Shown here in pieces: positions 8,081-16,573 of a stretch of 64,000 nt of DNA (positions within the stretch are counted from its first letter, which is position 1; each line of letters begins with the position of its first letter). Under the pieces are notes generated by a model. That model did not search any database. It was not told the origin of the DNA and worked only from the letters and a program-made list of their open reading frames with translations. Source of the DNA: Pseudoxanthomonas winnipegensis (GTDB lineage: Bacteria; Pseudomonadota; Gammaproteobacteria; Xanthomonadales; Xanthomonadaceae). The position numbers were made by a program, and so were the translations under genes. The stretch lies in contig NZ_SHMH01000008.1 in assembly GCF_004283755.1 (NCBI RefSeq), positions 62,001-126,000 on the forward strand, in the 5' to 3' direction.

Positions 8081-9946
8081 ATGAATGAAGAAGCGCGCGC
8101 ACAGCGCACGTTCCTGGCGCTGTGGATCGTCCTGACTGTCATCAAGGTCATGATCGCCGCGCGCCTGCCGCTGTTCGTCGACGAGGCGTTCTACTGGCAG
8201 GAAGGACGCCACCTGGCCGCGGCGTATTCGGACCTGCCTGGACTGACCGCGTGGATGACGCGTCTGGGCACGCTGATCGGTGGACAGCATGTATTAGCCA
8301 TCCGCCTGCCGTTCCTGCTGCTGTCGGCGCTGCTGCCGTGGCTGCTGGTCGGCATCGGCACGCGCTGGTTCAGCGCGGTGGCCGGCTGGCGCGCGGGCAG
8401 CCTGCTGCTGCTGATGCCGCTGTCGGGCAGCCTGGGCATCCTGGCCATTCCCGATGTGCCGATGGCCTTCGCCACGGTCCTGTGCCTGGATGCCGGCGCG
8501 CGCCTGCTGCGCCAGATCGATGCGGCCGGCGCAGCCGAGCTCGCGCTCGGCCTGGCCATCGGCGCGCTCAGCCACTATCGCTTCGTCGGCGTGATCGGCA
8601 CCGGGCTGATCGCGCTGCTGCTGATTCCCGAAGGCCGGCGCGTGCTGCGCGATGTGCGCGTGTGGGTGGCGCTGGCGCTGGGCGTGGCGGCCTGGGCGCC
8701 GCTGATCGCCTGGAACATCGAGAACGCCGACGCGGGCTTGCGCTTCCAGCTGGTCGAGCGCCACCCGTGGACCTTCCAGTGGACCGGGCTGTGGTTCCTG
8801 CTGGTGCAGGCGGCGCTGGTGACGCCGCTGCTGTTCTTCGCCCTGATCGCGGTGCTGACCCGCGCGCTGCGCAAGGGCGACGCGCTGCCGCCGCAGCGGC
8901 GCTACTTCGGGCTGCTGGGCGCGGTGTCGACGATCGGCTTCTTCGTGCTGGGCTTCTTCGCCGATGTCGAACGCGTCAGCTTCCACTGGCCGCTGCCCGG
9001 CTATCTCCCCCTGCTGCTGGCCGTGCCGGTGCTGCTGCGCACCTGGTCGCCGTGGCTGCGGCGCGCGACCTGGACGCTGTGCGGGCTGGGCCTGGCCAGC
9101 GTGCTGGGCTATTACCTGATCGCCTCGGTACCGCGCTGGCGCGCCGACCTGGCCGGGCAGAAGTTCTATCCCTACAACTTCGCCGGCTGGAACGTGCTGG
9201 CCGACGCGGTGCGCGAGGAACTGGCGCGCGCGCCGGAGCCGACCGGCATGCTCGCCGACAACTTCAAGGTCGGCGCCGAGCTGGGCTTCGCGCTGGGCGA
9301 CGATGCGATCCCGGTGCTCGACCATCCGCTCAACATCAAGCACGGCCGCGCACCACAGCTGCGCCTGTGGGGCCTGCACAGCGACGGCGCCAGCCCGACC
9401 GCACAGCTGCTGGTGGTCGGCGCCAGCGAGGTGTCCTACAAGGATCTGCTGGTGCAGTACCACTTCCTGTGCTCGCAGGTCGGGCCGTTGCCGCCGCCGC
9501 GGGTGATCAATGTCGACCACGGCCGTCAGCGCTTCCTGCTGTTCCGCCTGCCGCGCCGCGATGCGGCGGCGCTGGAGGCCGCCTGCGCGCAGCCGTGCGT
9601 GACCCCGGCGATGGCCTGGATCGATACGCCGGTGGGCGGCGCGGACGTGTCGGGCGTGTTCGACGTGGCGGGGTGGGCGTTCAAGGACGGGGTCGGGCTG
9701 GATGCGGTCGAGGTGCTGATCGATGGCCGGGTCGTGGCCCGCGCCCGCTACGGACTGCCCGCGCCGGGCGTGGCCACCTACTGGAAGATCTCCAACGACC
9801 CGCAGCATCCGGACGTGGGGTTCCGCGTGCGGCTGGATGCCAGCGGTCTTGCGCCGGGCCAGCACTGGCTGGGACTGCGCCTGCACGGGCGCGACGGCAG
9901 CGTGGAGGACTGGTCCGAGCAGCCGATCCGCGTGCGGAAGCCTTGA
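8081..9946 (+). CDS. Family 39 (ArnT/PMT-like) membrane glycosyltransferase
   Basis: A protein of 621 residues. The luminal acidic motif FVDEAFYW (about residue 31) follows the first membrane helix, and HHIL-like helices continue to about residue 360 with IPDVPMAFATVLCLDAG, typical of dolichyl- or undecaprenyl-phosphate-sugar mannosyltransferases (GT39). The C-terminal 250 residues are soluble, with a probable beta-sandwich at the end (GVFDVAGWAFKDGVGLD, GLRLHGRDGSVEDW). Such enzymes move sugars from a polyprenyl phosphate onto lipids or proteins at the periplasmic face; the substrate cannot be inferred here. It stands alone, divergent from moxR. Confidence 0.85.
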   Translation: MNEEARAQRTFLALWIVLTVIKVMIAARLPLFVDEAFYWQEGRHLAAAYSDLPGLTAWMTRLGTLIGGQHVLAIRLPFLLLSALLPWLLVGIGTRWFSAVAGWRAGSLLLLMPLSGSLGILAIPDVPMAFATVLCLDAGARLLRQIDAAGAAELALGLAIGALSHYRFVGVIGTGLIALLLIPEGRRVLRDVRVWVALALGVAAWAPLIAWNIENADAGLRFQLVERHPWTFQWTGLWFLLVQAALVTPLLFFALIAVLTRALRKGDALPPQRRYFGLLGAVSTIGFFVLGFFADVERVSFHWPLPGYLPLLLAVPVLLRTWSPWLRRATWTLCGLGLASVLGYYLIASVPRWRADLAGQKFYPYNFAGWNVLADAVREELARAPEPTGMLADNFKVGAELGFALGDDAIPVLDHPLNIKHGRAPQLRLWGLHSDGASPTAQLLVVGASEVSYKDLLVQYHFLCSQVGPLPPPRVINVDHGRQRFLLFRLPRRDAAALEAACAQPCVTPAMAWIDTPVGGADVSGVFDVAGWAFKDGVGLDAVEVLIDGRVVARARYGLPAPGVATYWKISNDPQHPDVGFRVRLDASGLAPGQHWLGLRLHGRDGSVEDWSEQPIRVRKP

Positions 9947-10067
9947 GGCCGGCGGCGCCGGCCGAACGGTCAGGCCGCTCGGCGGCCATCTGCCAAGGCC
10001 GGGGGGTGATGGAGCGGGGCAGGGCGGCGGCGATCGGCGGTCCAGGCCGGGCGCCGGTCCGGCGCAT

Positions 10068-10096
10068 TTGACATGACCAGGCCGGCTCTTTAACAT
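10068..10096 (+). promoter_or_regulatory. Sigma-70 promoter of yceD-rpmF
   Basis: TTGACA at 10068-10073 and TAACAT at 10091-10096 are 17 bases apart, close to consensus. The expected start point is near 10103, only 3 or 4 bases before the yceD ATG at 10107, so the transcript would be almost leaderless. No Shine-Dalgarno sequence is visible for yceD. Confidence 0.85.
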
Positions 10097-10106
10097 TTTG
10101 CGGCTT

Positions 10107-10613
10107 ATGTCCGCGCACGTGCCCGAAACCCTGGATATCTGGCGCATGGTGGCCGGGCGGCGCAGTCTCGAAGGCAGGGTGCCGCTGGCGGCCTTCCGCC
10201 GGCTGGACGGGCTGCTGACCGATGCACAGGGCGAGGTGGGCTTCACGATGCAGTTCGATCGCGATGCGCTGCAGGTGCCCTATGTGGAACTGACGATCGA
10301 TGCCGCGTTGCCGCTGGAATGCCAGCGCAGCCTGCAGCGGTTCCTGTTCCCGGTGTCGATGGTGCAGCGGCTCGGCCTGATCCGGGACGAGGCCGAGGAA
10401 GCGGCGTTGCCGCCGGAGATGGAAGCGCTGCTGGTGCCCGAGGACGGCATCCTGCGCACGCTGGACCTGGTGGAGGACGAGCTGGTGCTGGCGGTTCCCG
10501 CCGTGCCGATGGATCCGGAATTGCCCGCGGTGGAGCTTGACGCTGCCCCGCAGCAGGAAGAACTGGCGAAGGCCAACCCGTTCGCGGGCCTGGCCTCGCT
10601 CAAGAAGAACTGA
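10107..10613 (+). CDS. yceD: YceD family (DUF177) protein
   Basis: A protein of 168 residues from ATG 10107. The DUF177 pattern is visible: an acidic protein with GRVPLAAFRRLDGLL near the start, the central LECQRSLQRFLFPV and the C-terminal NPFAGLASLKK. YceD is almost always encoded just before rpmF, as here, and has been linked to 23S rRNA accumulation. In canonical members the central motif is CxRCL; here only one Cys (ECQRSL) remains. The strong promoter lies immediately upstream. Confidence 0.92.
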   Translation: MSAHVPETLDIWRMVAGRRSLEGRVPLAAFRRLDGLLTDAQGEVGFTMQFDRDALQVPYVELTIDAALPLECQRSLQRFLFPVSMVQRLGLIRDEAEEAALPPEMEALLVPEDGILRTLDLVEDELVLAVPAVPMDPELPAVELDAAPQQEELAKANPFAGLASLKKN

Positions 10614-10658
10614 CCGCCCCGCAGGCGGTTGAATCGCAGACACGTTTGGAGCAAGACC

Positions 10659-10853
10659 ATGGCAGTTCAGAAATCCCGCGTCACCCCGTCCCGTCGCGGT
10701 CAGCGCCGCGCCCATGACGCCCTCACCGCCAAGCAGCTGGCCACCGACCCGACCACGGGCGAGACCCACATCCGTCACCACGTGACGGCTGACGGCTACT
10801 ACCGCGGCAAGAAGGTCATCGCGACCAAGTCGGCTGTCGTCGACGAAGAATGA
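10659..10853 (+). CDS. rpmF: 50S ribosomal protein L32
   Basis: A protein of 64 residues beginning [20 protein letters not shown], the invariant L32 N-terminus, with the C-terminal GYYRGKKVI. This is the zinc-free form: there are no CxxC pairs. ATG 10659 has TTGGAG 7 bases upstream. It lies 45 bases after yceD in the same transcription unit and is followed by fabH. Confidence 0.98.
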   Translation: MAVQKSRVTPSRRGQRRAHDALTAKQLATDPTTGETHIRHHVTADGYYRGKKVIATKSAVVDEE

Positions 10854-10860
10854 GCCTGAC

Positions 10861-10887
10861 GGCGCGCGTCGTTTAAGCACGCGCGCC
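10861..10887 (+). terminator. GC-rich hairpin after rpmF
   Basis: GGCGCGCG at 10861-10868 pairs with CGCGCGCC at 10880-10887 around an 11-base loop. There is no T-run, so it is probably an attenuating or mRNA-stabilising hairpin between rpmF and fabH rather than a full terminator. Confidence 0.4.
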
Positions 10888-10939
10888 CGATCGCCGCATC
10901 ATTCAGGCCCGTCTTGCGGGTCGCGCAACGGGAATCACG

Positions 10940-11935
10940 ATGAGCCAGCCGGTGACGAACGGTCGTATCTACTCGCGTATCGCAGGCACAGGCAGCTGCC
11001 TGCCGGACAAGGTGGTGACCAACGACGATCTGTCCAAGATCGTGGACACCAGCGACGAGTGGATCCGCACCCGCACCGGCATCCGTGAGCGACGCATCGC
11101 CGGCGAAGGCGAGACCAGCGCCTCGCTGGGGCACCTGGCCGCCCTGCGCGCGCTGGAAGCCGCCGGCGTGGCGCCGTCCGAGCTGGACATGATCGTGGTG
11201 GGCACCACCACGCCGGATCTGGTGTTTCCCTCCACCGCCTGCCTGATCCAGGCCAAGCTGGGCGCCGAAGGCTGCATGGCGCTGGACGTCAACGCGGCCT
11301 GCTCGGGCTTCGTCTTCGCCCTGTCGGTGGCCGACAAGTTCATCCGCACCGGCGATGCCCGCACGGTGCTGGTGGTCGGCGCCGAGACCCTGACCCGCAT
11401 CACCGACTGGAGCGATCGCACCACCTGCGTGCTGTTCGGCGACGGTGCCGGCGCGGTGGTGCTCAAGGCCGATGCGACCACCGGCATCCTCAGCACCCAC
11501 CTGCATGCCGACGGCAGCAAGAAGGAGCTGCTGTGGAATCCGGTCGGCGTGTCCTCCGGTTTTAAGCCGGAAGAGCCCAATAACGGCTCGCGCATCCTGA
11601 TGAAGGGCAACGACGTGTTCAAGTACGCCGTCAAGGCGCTGGACGCGGTCGTGGACGAGGCCCTGTCGGCCAATCAGCTCGACAAGACCGACCTGGACTG
11701 GCTGGTGCCGCACCAGGCCAACCTGCGCATCATCGAAGCCACCGCCAAGCGTTTGGACATGTCGATGGAGCAGGTGGTGGTCACCGTCGACCGCACCGGC
11801 AACACGTCCTCGGCCTCGGTGCCGATCGCGCTGGACGAGGCCGTGCGCGATGGCCGCATCCAGCGCGACCAGTTGGTGCTGCTGGAAGCCTTCGGCGGCG
11901 GCTTCACCTGGGGCTCGGTGCTGCTGCGCTTCTGA
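10940..11935 (+). CDS. fabH: 3-oxoacyl-ACP synthase III (FabH)
   Basis: A protein of 331 residues. The catalytic triad is present: Cys in [12 protein letters not shown] (about 121), His in [11 protein letters not shown] (about 257) and Asn in [10 protein letters not shown] (about 287); the C-terminal [11 protein letters not shown] is also typical. It condenses acetyl-CoA with malonyl-ACP to start fatty-acid synthesis type II. It follows rpmF directly; plsX, which separates the two in E. coli, is absent here. A kinase-like gene separates it from fabD. Confidence 0.97.
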   Translation: MSQPVTNGRIYSRIAGTGSCLPDKVVTNDDLSKIVDTSDEWIRTRTGIRERRIAGEGETSASLGHLAALRALEAAGVAPSELDMIVVGTTTPDLVFPSTACLIQAKLGAEGCMALDVNAACSGFVFALSVADKFIRTGDARTVLVVGAETLTRITDWSDRTTCVLFGDGAGAVVLKADATTGILSTHLHADGSKKELLWNPVGVSSGFKPEEPNNGSRILMKGNDVFKYAVKALDAVVDEALSANQLDKTDLDWLVPHQANLRIIEATAKRLDMSMEQVVVTVDRTGNTSSASVPIALDEAVRDGRIQRDQLVLLEAFGGGFTWGSVLLRF

Positions 11936-12001
11936 GCCGTGCTTGCTGGGCCGGCGCCAGGTCGCCCGTCCGCCAGCCACCCGATTTCTTCAGCGATCCA
12001 G

Positions 12002-12019
12002 GGCCGGCGCAAGCCGGCC
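12002..12019 (+). terminator. Hairpin downstream of fabH
   Basis: GGCCGGC at 12002-12008 and GCCGGCC at 12013-12019 form a stem with loop GCAA, followed by TTGACG. The weak T content makes it a possible partial terminator between fabH and the kinase-like gene. Confidence 0.4.
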
Positions 12020-12174
12020 TTGACGCATGGTGCGTGTTGTCAGGCATGCCTTCGGCCCGTCTGTGCTGAACGCAACGTGGCTTGCGTCCGACCCCAAGTT
12101 GTAATTGCGTTAACGCTTCGGGTTTAACATGTTTCCGACATATCGGGTCCAAGCCCGAGGCGCGAGAAACCCCC

Positions 12175-12966
12175 ATGGTCGAACCCATCCTCATCGACGG
12201 CCGGCAAGCCTGGCTCAAGCACTACCGCGACGGAGGCAGCCGCCTGCTGTCGCTGGGCGCGCTGAAGTTCATCGCCGACAAGCTCGGCATCGATCCCCTG
12301 CGCCCGCCGCCGCACCACGTCGGCGCCGGCGCGCTGGATACCGAGGCCCGCCGCCTGAGCGAGCTGGCCGCGCAACGCGTGCACGTGCCCGAAGTGATCG
12401 GCCGCGGCCGCGCCTCGCTGGTGCTCAGCGACAACGGCAAGTCGCTGGCCAGCTGGCTGCGCAATGCGCGCGACGATGCGCAGTGCGATCAACTGGTGCG
12501 CCTGGCCCTGGAGGCCATGGCCAAGGCGCATGCGCAGGGCGCCTATCTCGGTCAGCCCTTGCCGCGCAACATGACCTACGACGGCCAGCGCATCGGCTTC
12601 ATCGACTTCGAGGAAGATCCGCTGGAGGTGATGAACCTGGCCCAGGCGCAGGCGCGCGACTGGCTGATGTTCGGCTATGGCGTGGCGCGCTACTACGAGC
12701 ACCGGCCCGAGGCGCTGCAGGCGCTGATGCACGAGGCGATGGCGCGCGACGCCAGCGACGTGCAGCAGCAGACCCATCGGGTCACCGGCCGCCTGCAGCG
12801 GCTGGCGGCGGTGTGCAATCGCCTGGGGCGCAAGTCGCGCCGGCTGGCGCATGCGCTGCTGGTGCTGCATGCGGCCAGCACCTTCAGCATGCTGATCATC
12901 GGCACGCTGGCCATCGACTGGTTCAGCGACGGCGACCTCGACGTGCTGCGTCTGCTGCTGGGATGA
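12175..12966 (+). CDS. Kdo-kinase/serine-threonine-kinase-like protein
   Basis: A protein of 263 residues. The region LPRNMTYDGQRIGFIDFEEDP (about residues 122-142) matches the catalytic loop plus DFG segment of small bacterial kinases (WaaP/KdkA and Bud32 type), with DFE in place of DFG. Upstream, AWLKHYRDGG may supply the ATP-binding Lys. A hydrophobic segment lies near the C-terminus (ASTFSMLIIGTLAIDWF). Such proteins phosphorylate lipopolysaccharide sugars or proteins; the true substrate is unknown. It sits inside the fab cluster between fabH and fabD. ATG 12175 was chosen because the fold begins soon after it. Confidence 0.7.
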   Translation: MVEPILIDGRQAWLKHYRDGGSRLLSLGALKFIADKLGIDPLRPPPHHVGAGALDTEARRLSELAAQRVHVPEVIGRGRASLVLSDNGKSLASWLRNARDDAQCDQLVRLALEAMAKAHAQGAYLGQPLPRNMTYDGQRIGFIDFEEDPLEVMNLAQAQARDWLMFGYGVARYYEHRPEALQALMHEAMARDASDVQQQTHRVTGRLQRLAAVCNRLGRKSRRLAHALLVLHAASTFSMLIIGTLAIDWFSDGDLDVLRLLLG

Positions 12967-13075
12967 GCCGCGCGCCATCGCGAGGCCGACCGCTGGCATA
13001 CGCCCCAGTACAGACGGCGCGCGCCTTTCACGCTTATCATCGCCGCTCGTTTTTCCCAGCAGGGCGTTTTTGCGC

Positions 13076-14023
13076 GTGACTGACACCTCACTTGCCTTCG
13101 TGTTTCCCGGCCAGGGATCGCAGTCGATCGGCATGCTGGCCGAACTGGCCGAGCTGCACCCGCAGGTGCGCGACACCTTCAACGAGGCCTCCGACGGCGC
13201 CGGCACGGACCTGTGGGCGCTCTCGCAGGGCGGCCCGGAAGAACTCCTCAATCGCACCGAATACACCCAGCCGGCCCTGCTGGCCGCGGGCATCGCGGTG
13301 TGGCGCCTGTGGCGCAAGGAAGGCGGCCCGACGCCGGCCCGGCTGGCCGGCCACAGCCTGGGCGAGTACACCGCGCTGGTCGCCGCCGGCGCACTGTCGC
13401 TGCGGGATGGCGCGCACCTGGTGCGCATCCGCGGTCAGCTGATGCAGGAGGCCGCGCCGGCCGGCGTCGGCGCGATGGCCGCCGTGCTCGGCGCCGAGGA
13501 CGCGCTGGTGGCCGAGGTCTGCACGCAGGTCTCCGGCAGCAAGGTCGTGGTGCCGGCCAACTACAACTCGCCTGGCCAGATCGTGATCGGCGGCGACGCC
13601 GAGGCGGTCGATGCGGCCATCGCCGAACTCAACGCGCGCGGCATCCGCAAGACGGTCAAGCTGGCTGTCAGCGTGCCCTCGCACACCCCGCTGATGCGCG
13701 AGGCCGCCAACCGCCTGGCCGAGACCATCAAGGGCCTGTCCTGGCATCTGCCGGCGCTGCCGGTGGTGCAGAACGTCGATGCCCAGGTGCACGATTCGAT
13801 CGAGTCGATCGCCGAGGCGCTGGTGCGCCAGCTGTATCTGCCGGTGCGCTGGACCGATTGTGTGCAGGCGCTGGCCGCCGGCGGCGCCACGCGCATCGCC
13901 GAATGCGGGCCGGGCAAGGTGCTGACCGGCCTGGTCAAGCGCATCGACAAGTCCCTCGACGGCCGCGCGCTGTCCACCCCGGCCGACTTCGCCTCGGCGC
14001 TCGAGACCTGGAAGACCGCATGA
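13076..14023 (+). CDS. fabD: Malonyl-CoA:ACP transacylase (FabD)
   Basis: About 315 residues. It begins with the FabD signature FVFPGQGSQSIGML, then the nucleophile GHSLGEYTAL (Ser about 94) and the catalytic His in VSVPSHTPLM (about 203). It transfers malonyl from CoA to ACP. GTG 13076 matches the family N-terminus (MTDTSLAF); TTG 13070, with AGGG 5 bases upstream, is the alternative. A TATCAT -10-like box lies at 13035-13040. The stop overlaps the fabG start (ATGA). Confidence 0.96.
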   Translation: MTDTSLAFVFPGQGSQSIGMLAELAELHPQVRDTFNEASDGAGTDLWALSQGGPEELLNRTEYTQPALLAAGIAVWRLWRKEGGPTPARLAGHSLGEYTALVAAGALSLRDGAHLVRIRGQLMQEAAPAGVGAMAAVLGAEDALVAEVCTQVSGSKVVVPANYNSPGQIVIGGDAEAVDAAIAELNARGIRKTVKLAVSVPSHTPLMREAANRLAETIKGLSWHLPALPVVQNVDAQVHDSIESIAEALVRQLYLPVRWTDCVQALAAGGATRIAECGPGKVLTGLVKRIDKSLDGRALSTPADFASALETWKTA

Positions 14024-14769
14024 ACGCAGCACTCCCCCTGGCCGGCGAGATCGCCCTGGTGACCGGCGCCAGCCGCGGCATCGGCGCGGCCATCGCCGAC
14101 ACGCTGGCCGCGCAGGGCGCCACCGTCATCGGCACGGCGACCACAGACGCCGGCGCGCAGGCCATCGCCCAGCGCATGGAGACCCTGGGCGGCCATGGCC
14201 GTACCCTGGACGTCACCGACGCCGAGGCGGTCGAGGCGCTGATCGATGCCACCGCCAAGGAGTTCGGCCCGGTCTCGATCCTGGTCAACAACGCCGGCAT
14301 CACCCGCGACAACCTGCTGATGCGGATGAAGGACGAGGACTGGAACGCGATCCTGGACACCAACCTGTCCAGCGTATTCCGCACCTCCAAGGCGGTGATG
14401 CGCGGCATGATGAAGGCGCGCCGCGGCCGCATCATCAACATCGCCTCGGTGGTCGGCGTGACCGGCAACCCGGGCCAGACCAACTACGCCGCGGCCAAGG
14501 CCGGCATCATCGCCTTCTCCAAGTCGCTGGCCAAGGAGATCGGTTCGCGCGGGGTCACCGTCAACGTGGTGGCGCCCGGGTTCATCGATACCGACATGAC
14601 CAAGGCGCTGCCCGAGGACGCGCGCGCGGCCCTGCTGGGCCAGATCGCGCTGGGCCAGCTGGGCGAGCCGGCCGACATCGCCAACGCCGTGGCCTTCCTG
14701 GCCGGGCCGGGCGCCAAGTACATCACCGGCGAGACCCTGCACGTCAACGGCGGCATGTACATGCCGTAA
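14020..14769 (+). CDS. fabG: 3-oxoacyl-ACP reductase (FabG)
   Basis: A protein of 249 residues, a classical short-chain dehydrogenase. The NADPH motif is TGASRGIGAAIA (about 16-27), then NNAGITRD, and the catalytic Ser-Tyr-Lys set is in IASVVGVTG (Ser about 143) and TNYAAAKAG (Tyr 156, Lys 160). The C-terminus GETLHVNGGMYM is diagnostic of FabG. The start overlaps the fabD stop by four bases, so translation is probably coupled. Confidence 0.97.
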   Translation: MNAALPLAGEIALVTGASRGIGAAIADTLAAQGATVIGTATTDAGAQAIAQRMETLGGHGRTLDVTDAEAVEALIDATAKEFGPVSILVNNAGITRDNLLMRMKDEDWNAILDTNLSSVFRTSKAVMRGMMKARRGRIINIASVVGVTGNPGQTNYAAAKAGIIAFSKSLAKEIGSRGVTVNVVAPGFIDTDMTKALPEDARAALLGQIALGQLGEPADIANAVAFLAGPGAKYITGETLHVNGGMYMP

Positions 14770-14885
14770 GGCAAAAATCCGCCCTAAGTGGCTGATTCGC
14801 GGGGCGATACGCACACGCGCGCGTAACGTCCTGTTTCCACTACACTATCCCGTGTTTACTACCCACCTCCGTCTGGAGCGAATCC

Positions 14886-15125
14886 ATGAGCAGCATTGAA
14901 GAACGCGTCAAGAAGATTGTTGTCGAACAGCTTGGCGTCAAAGAAGAAGAAGTCACCACCAACGCATCGTTCGTGGACGATCTGGGCGCCGACTCGCTGG
15001 ACACCGTCGAGCTGGTCATGGCGCTGGAAGAAGAGTTCGAGTGCGAAATTCCGGACGAAGAGGCCGAGAAGATCACCTCCGTCCAGCAGGCCATCGACTA
15101 CGTCAAGGCCCACGTCAAGGCCTGA
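14886..15125 (+). CDS. acpP: Acyl carrier protein
   Basis: A protein of 79 residues, strongly acidic, with the phosphopantetheine attachment Ser in [13 protein letters not shown] (about 37). ATG 14886 has CTGGAG 7 bases upstream. The 116-base spacer after fabG holds a TACACT box at 14841-14846, which may be an extra promoter for this abundant protein. fabF follows. Confidence 0.98.
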   Translation: MSSIEERVKKIVVEQLGVKEEEVTTNASFVDDLGADSLDTVELVMALEEEFECEIPDEEAEKITSVQQAIDYVKAHVKA

Positions 15126-15253
15126 TCGGCGCTGACGCCATGCATCACGCCGGGGCCGCGCTTGCGGCCCCGCGCGCATCTGGTCGCAGGTGCGCCGACA
15201 TCCCTGTCAACGCCGGTTCTGGACCGGCCTGCAGCATTGCGGAGTAGAACGTT

Positions 15254-16492
15254 ATGAGCCGACGTCGCGTCGTCGTTACCGGCATGGGCATGGTCTCGCC
15301 GCTGGGCAACGACCTGGTCACCAGCTGGGACGGCATCAAGAATGGTCGCTCGGGCATCGGCCCGCTGACCTCGTTCGATGCCTCGACCTTCGCCACCCGC
15401 ATCTGCGGCGAGGTGCGGGATCTGGACATCAGCCAGTTCATCCATCCCAAGGAAGCCAAGAAGATGGATGCCTTCATCCATTACGGCATGGCGGCCTCGC
15501 TGATGGCGCTCGAGGACTCGGGACTGGAAGTCACCGAGGCCAACGCCGAACGCATCGGCGCCATGGTCGGTTCGGGCATCGGCGGCATCCTGGGCATCGA
15601 GCAGCAGACCGAGAAATACCTGGAGGGCGGCGCGCGCAAGGTCTCGCCGTTCTACATCCCCAGCACGATCATCAACATGCTGCCGGGCCACCTGAGCATC
15701 ATGAAGGGCCTCAAAGGGCCCGGCTTCTCGGCCGTGTCGGCGTGCGCGACGGCCAACCACTCCATCGGCATGGCCATGCGCACCATCCAGTACGGCGATG
15801 CCGACGTGATGGTCTGCGGCGGCGCCGAGCGCGGCTCCTCGCCGACCTCGATGGCCGGCTTCTGCTCGATGAAGGCCATGTCCACCCGCAACGACGATCC
15901 GACCCGCGCTTCGCGGCCGTGGGACGCCGAGCGCGACGGCTTCGTCATGGGCGACGGCGCCGGCATCCTGGTGATCGAGGAGTACGAACACGCCAAGGCC
16001 CGCGGCGCGCGCATCTACTGCGAGCTGGCCGGCTTCGGCGCCAGCCAGGACGCCTGGCACATGACCGCGCCCAGCGAGAACGGCGACGGCCCGGCACGCT
16101 GCATGACCATGGCGATGAAGGACGCCGGGGTGAACCCGGAAGACGTGGCCTACCTCAACGCGCACGGTACCTCCACGCCGCTGGGCGACCTGGCCGAGAC
16201 CCTGGCGATGAAGCGCGCCATGGGCCATCACGCCTACAAGATGATGGTCAGCTCGACCAAGTCGATGACCGGTCACCTGCTCGGCGCCGCCGGCGGTGTG
16301 GAGGCCATCTTCTCGGTGATGGCGCTGCACGAGGGCGTGATCCCGCCGACCATCAATTTGGACAACCCGGGCGAGGGCTGCGATCTGGACTACGTGCCCA
16401 ACGTGGCGCGCGAGAAGCAGATCGACGTGGCCATGTCCAACGGCTTCGGCTTCGGCGGGACCAACGGCACGCTGGTGTTCAAGCGCCTCTGA
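15254..16492 (+). CDS. fabF: 3-oxoacyl-ACP synthase II (FabF)
   Basis: A protein of 412 residues. The catalytic Cys lies in AVSACATANHSIG (about 165), and the two His in NAHGTSTPLGD (about 304) and TGHLLGAAGG (about 340). It elongates acyl-ACP by condensation with malonyl-ACP. The loop around ERGSSPTSMAGFCSMKAMST differs from the E. coli sequence, but the flanking RPWDAERDGFVMGDGAG is standard. It closes the fab cluster and is followed by a perfect hairpin. Confidence 0.97.
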   Translation: MSRRRVVVTGMGMVSPLGNDLVTSWDGIKNGRSGIGPLTSFDASTFATRICGEVRDLDISQFIHPKEAKKMDAFIHYGMAASLMALEDSGLEVTEANAERIGAMVGSGIGGILGIEQQTEKYLEGGARKVSPFYIPSTIINMLPGHLSIMKGLKGPGFSAVSACATANHSIGMAMRTIQYGDADVMVCGGAERGSSPTSMAGFCSMKAMSTRNDDPTRASRPWDAERDGFVMGDGAGILVIEEYEHAKARGARIYCELAGFGASQDAWHMTAPSENGDGPARCMTMAMKDAGVNPEDVAYLNAHGTSTPLGDLAETLAMKRAMGHHAYKMMVSSTKSMTGHLLGAAGGVEAIFSVMALHEGVIPPTINLDNPGEGCDLDYVPNVAREKQIDVAMSNGFGFGGTNGTLVFKRL

Positions 16493-16516
16493 GCGTGCCG
16501 CGCCATGCAACACCCG

Positions 16517-16548
16517 CATCGGGAGCGGCCTTGAGGCCGCTCCCGATG
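16517..16548 (+). terminator. Perfect 14-bp hairpin after fabF
   Basis: CATCGGGAGCGGCC, loop TTGA, GGCCGCTCCCGATG. The stem is perfect, but no T-run follows. It is a terminator or processing hairpin at the end of the fab cluster, just before pabB. Confidence 0.65.
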
Positions 16549-16573
16549 TGCATTGCGGGATGACGATGCTTCC

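Noticed and set aside
12099-12130. Sigma-70 promoter before the kinase-like gene (TTGTAA / TAACAT around the palindrome GCGTTAACGC)
   Set aside because: The spacing of 20 bases is too long for a confident call, although the palindrome at 12107-12116 could still be an operator.
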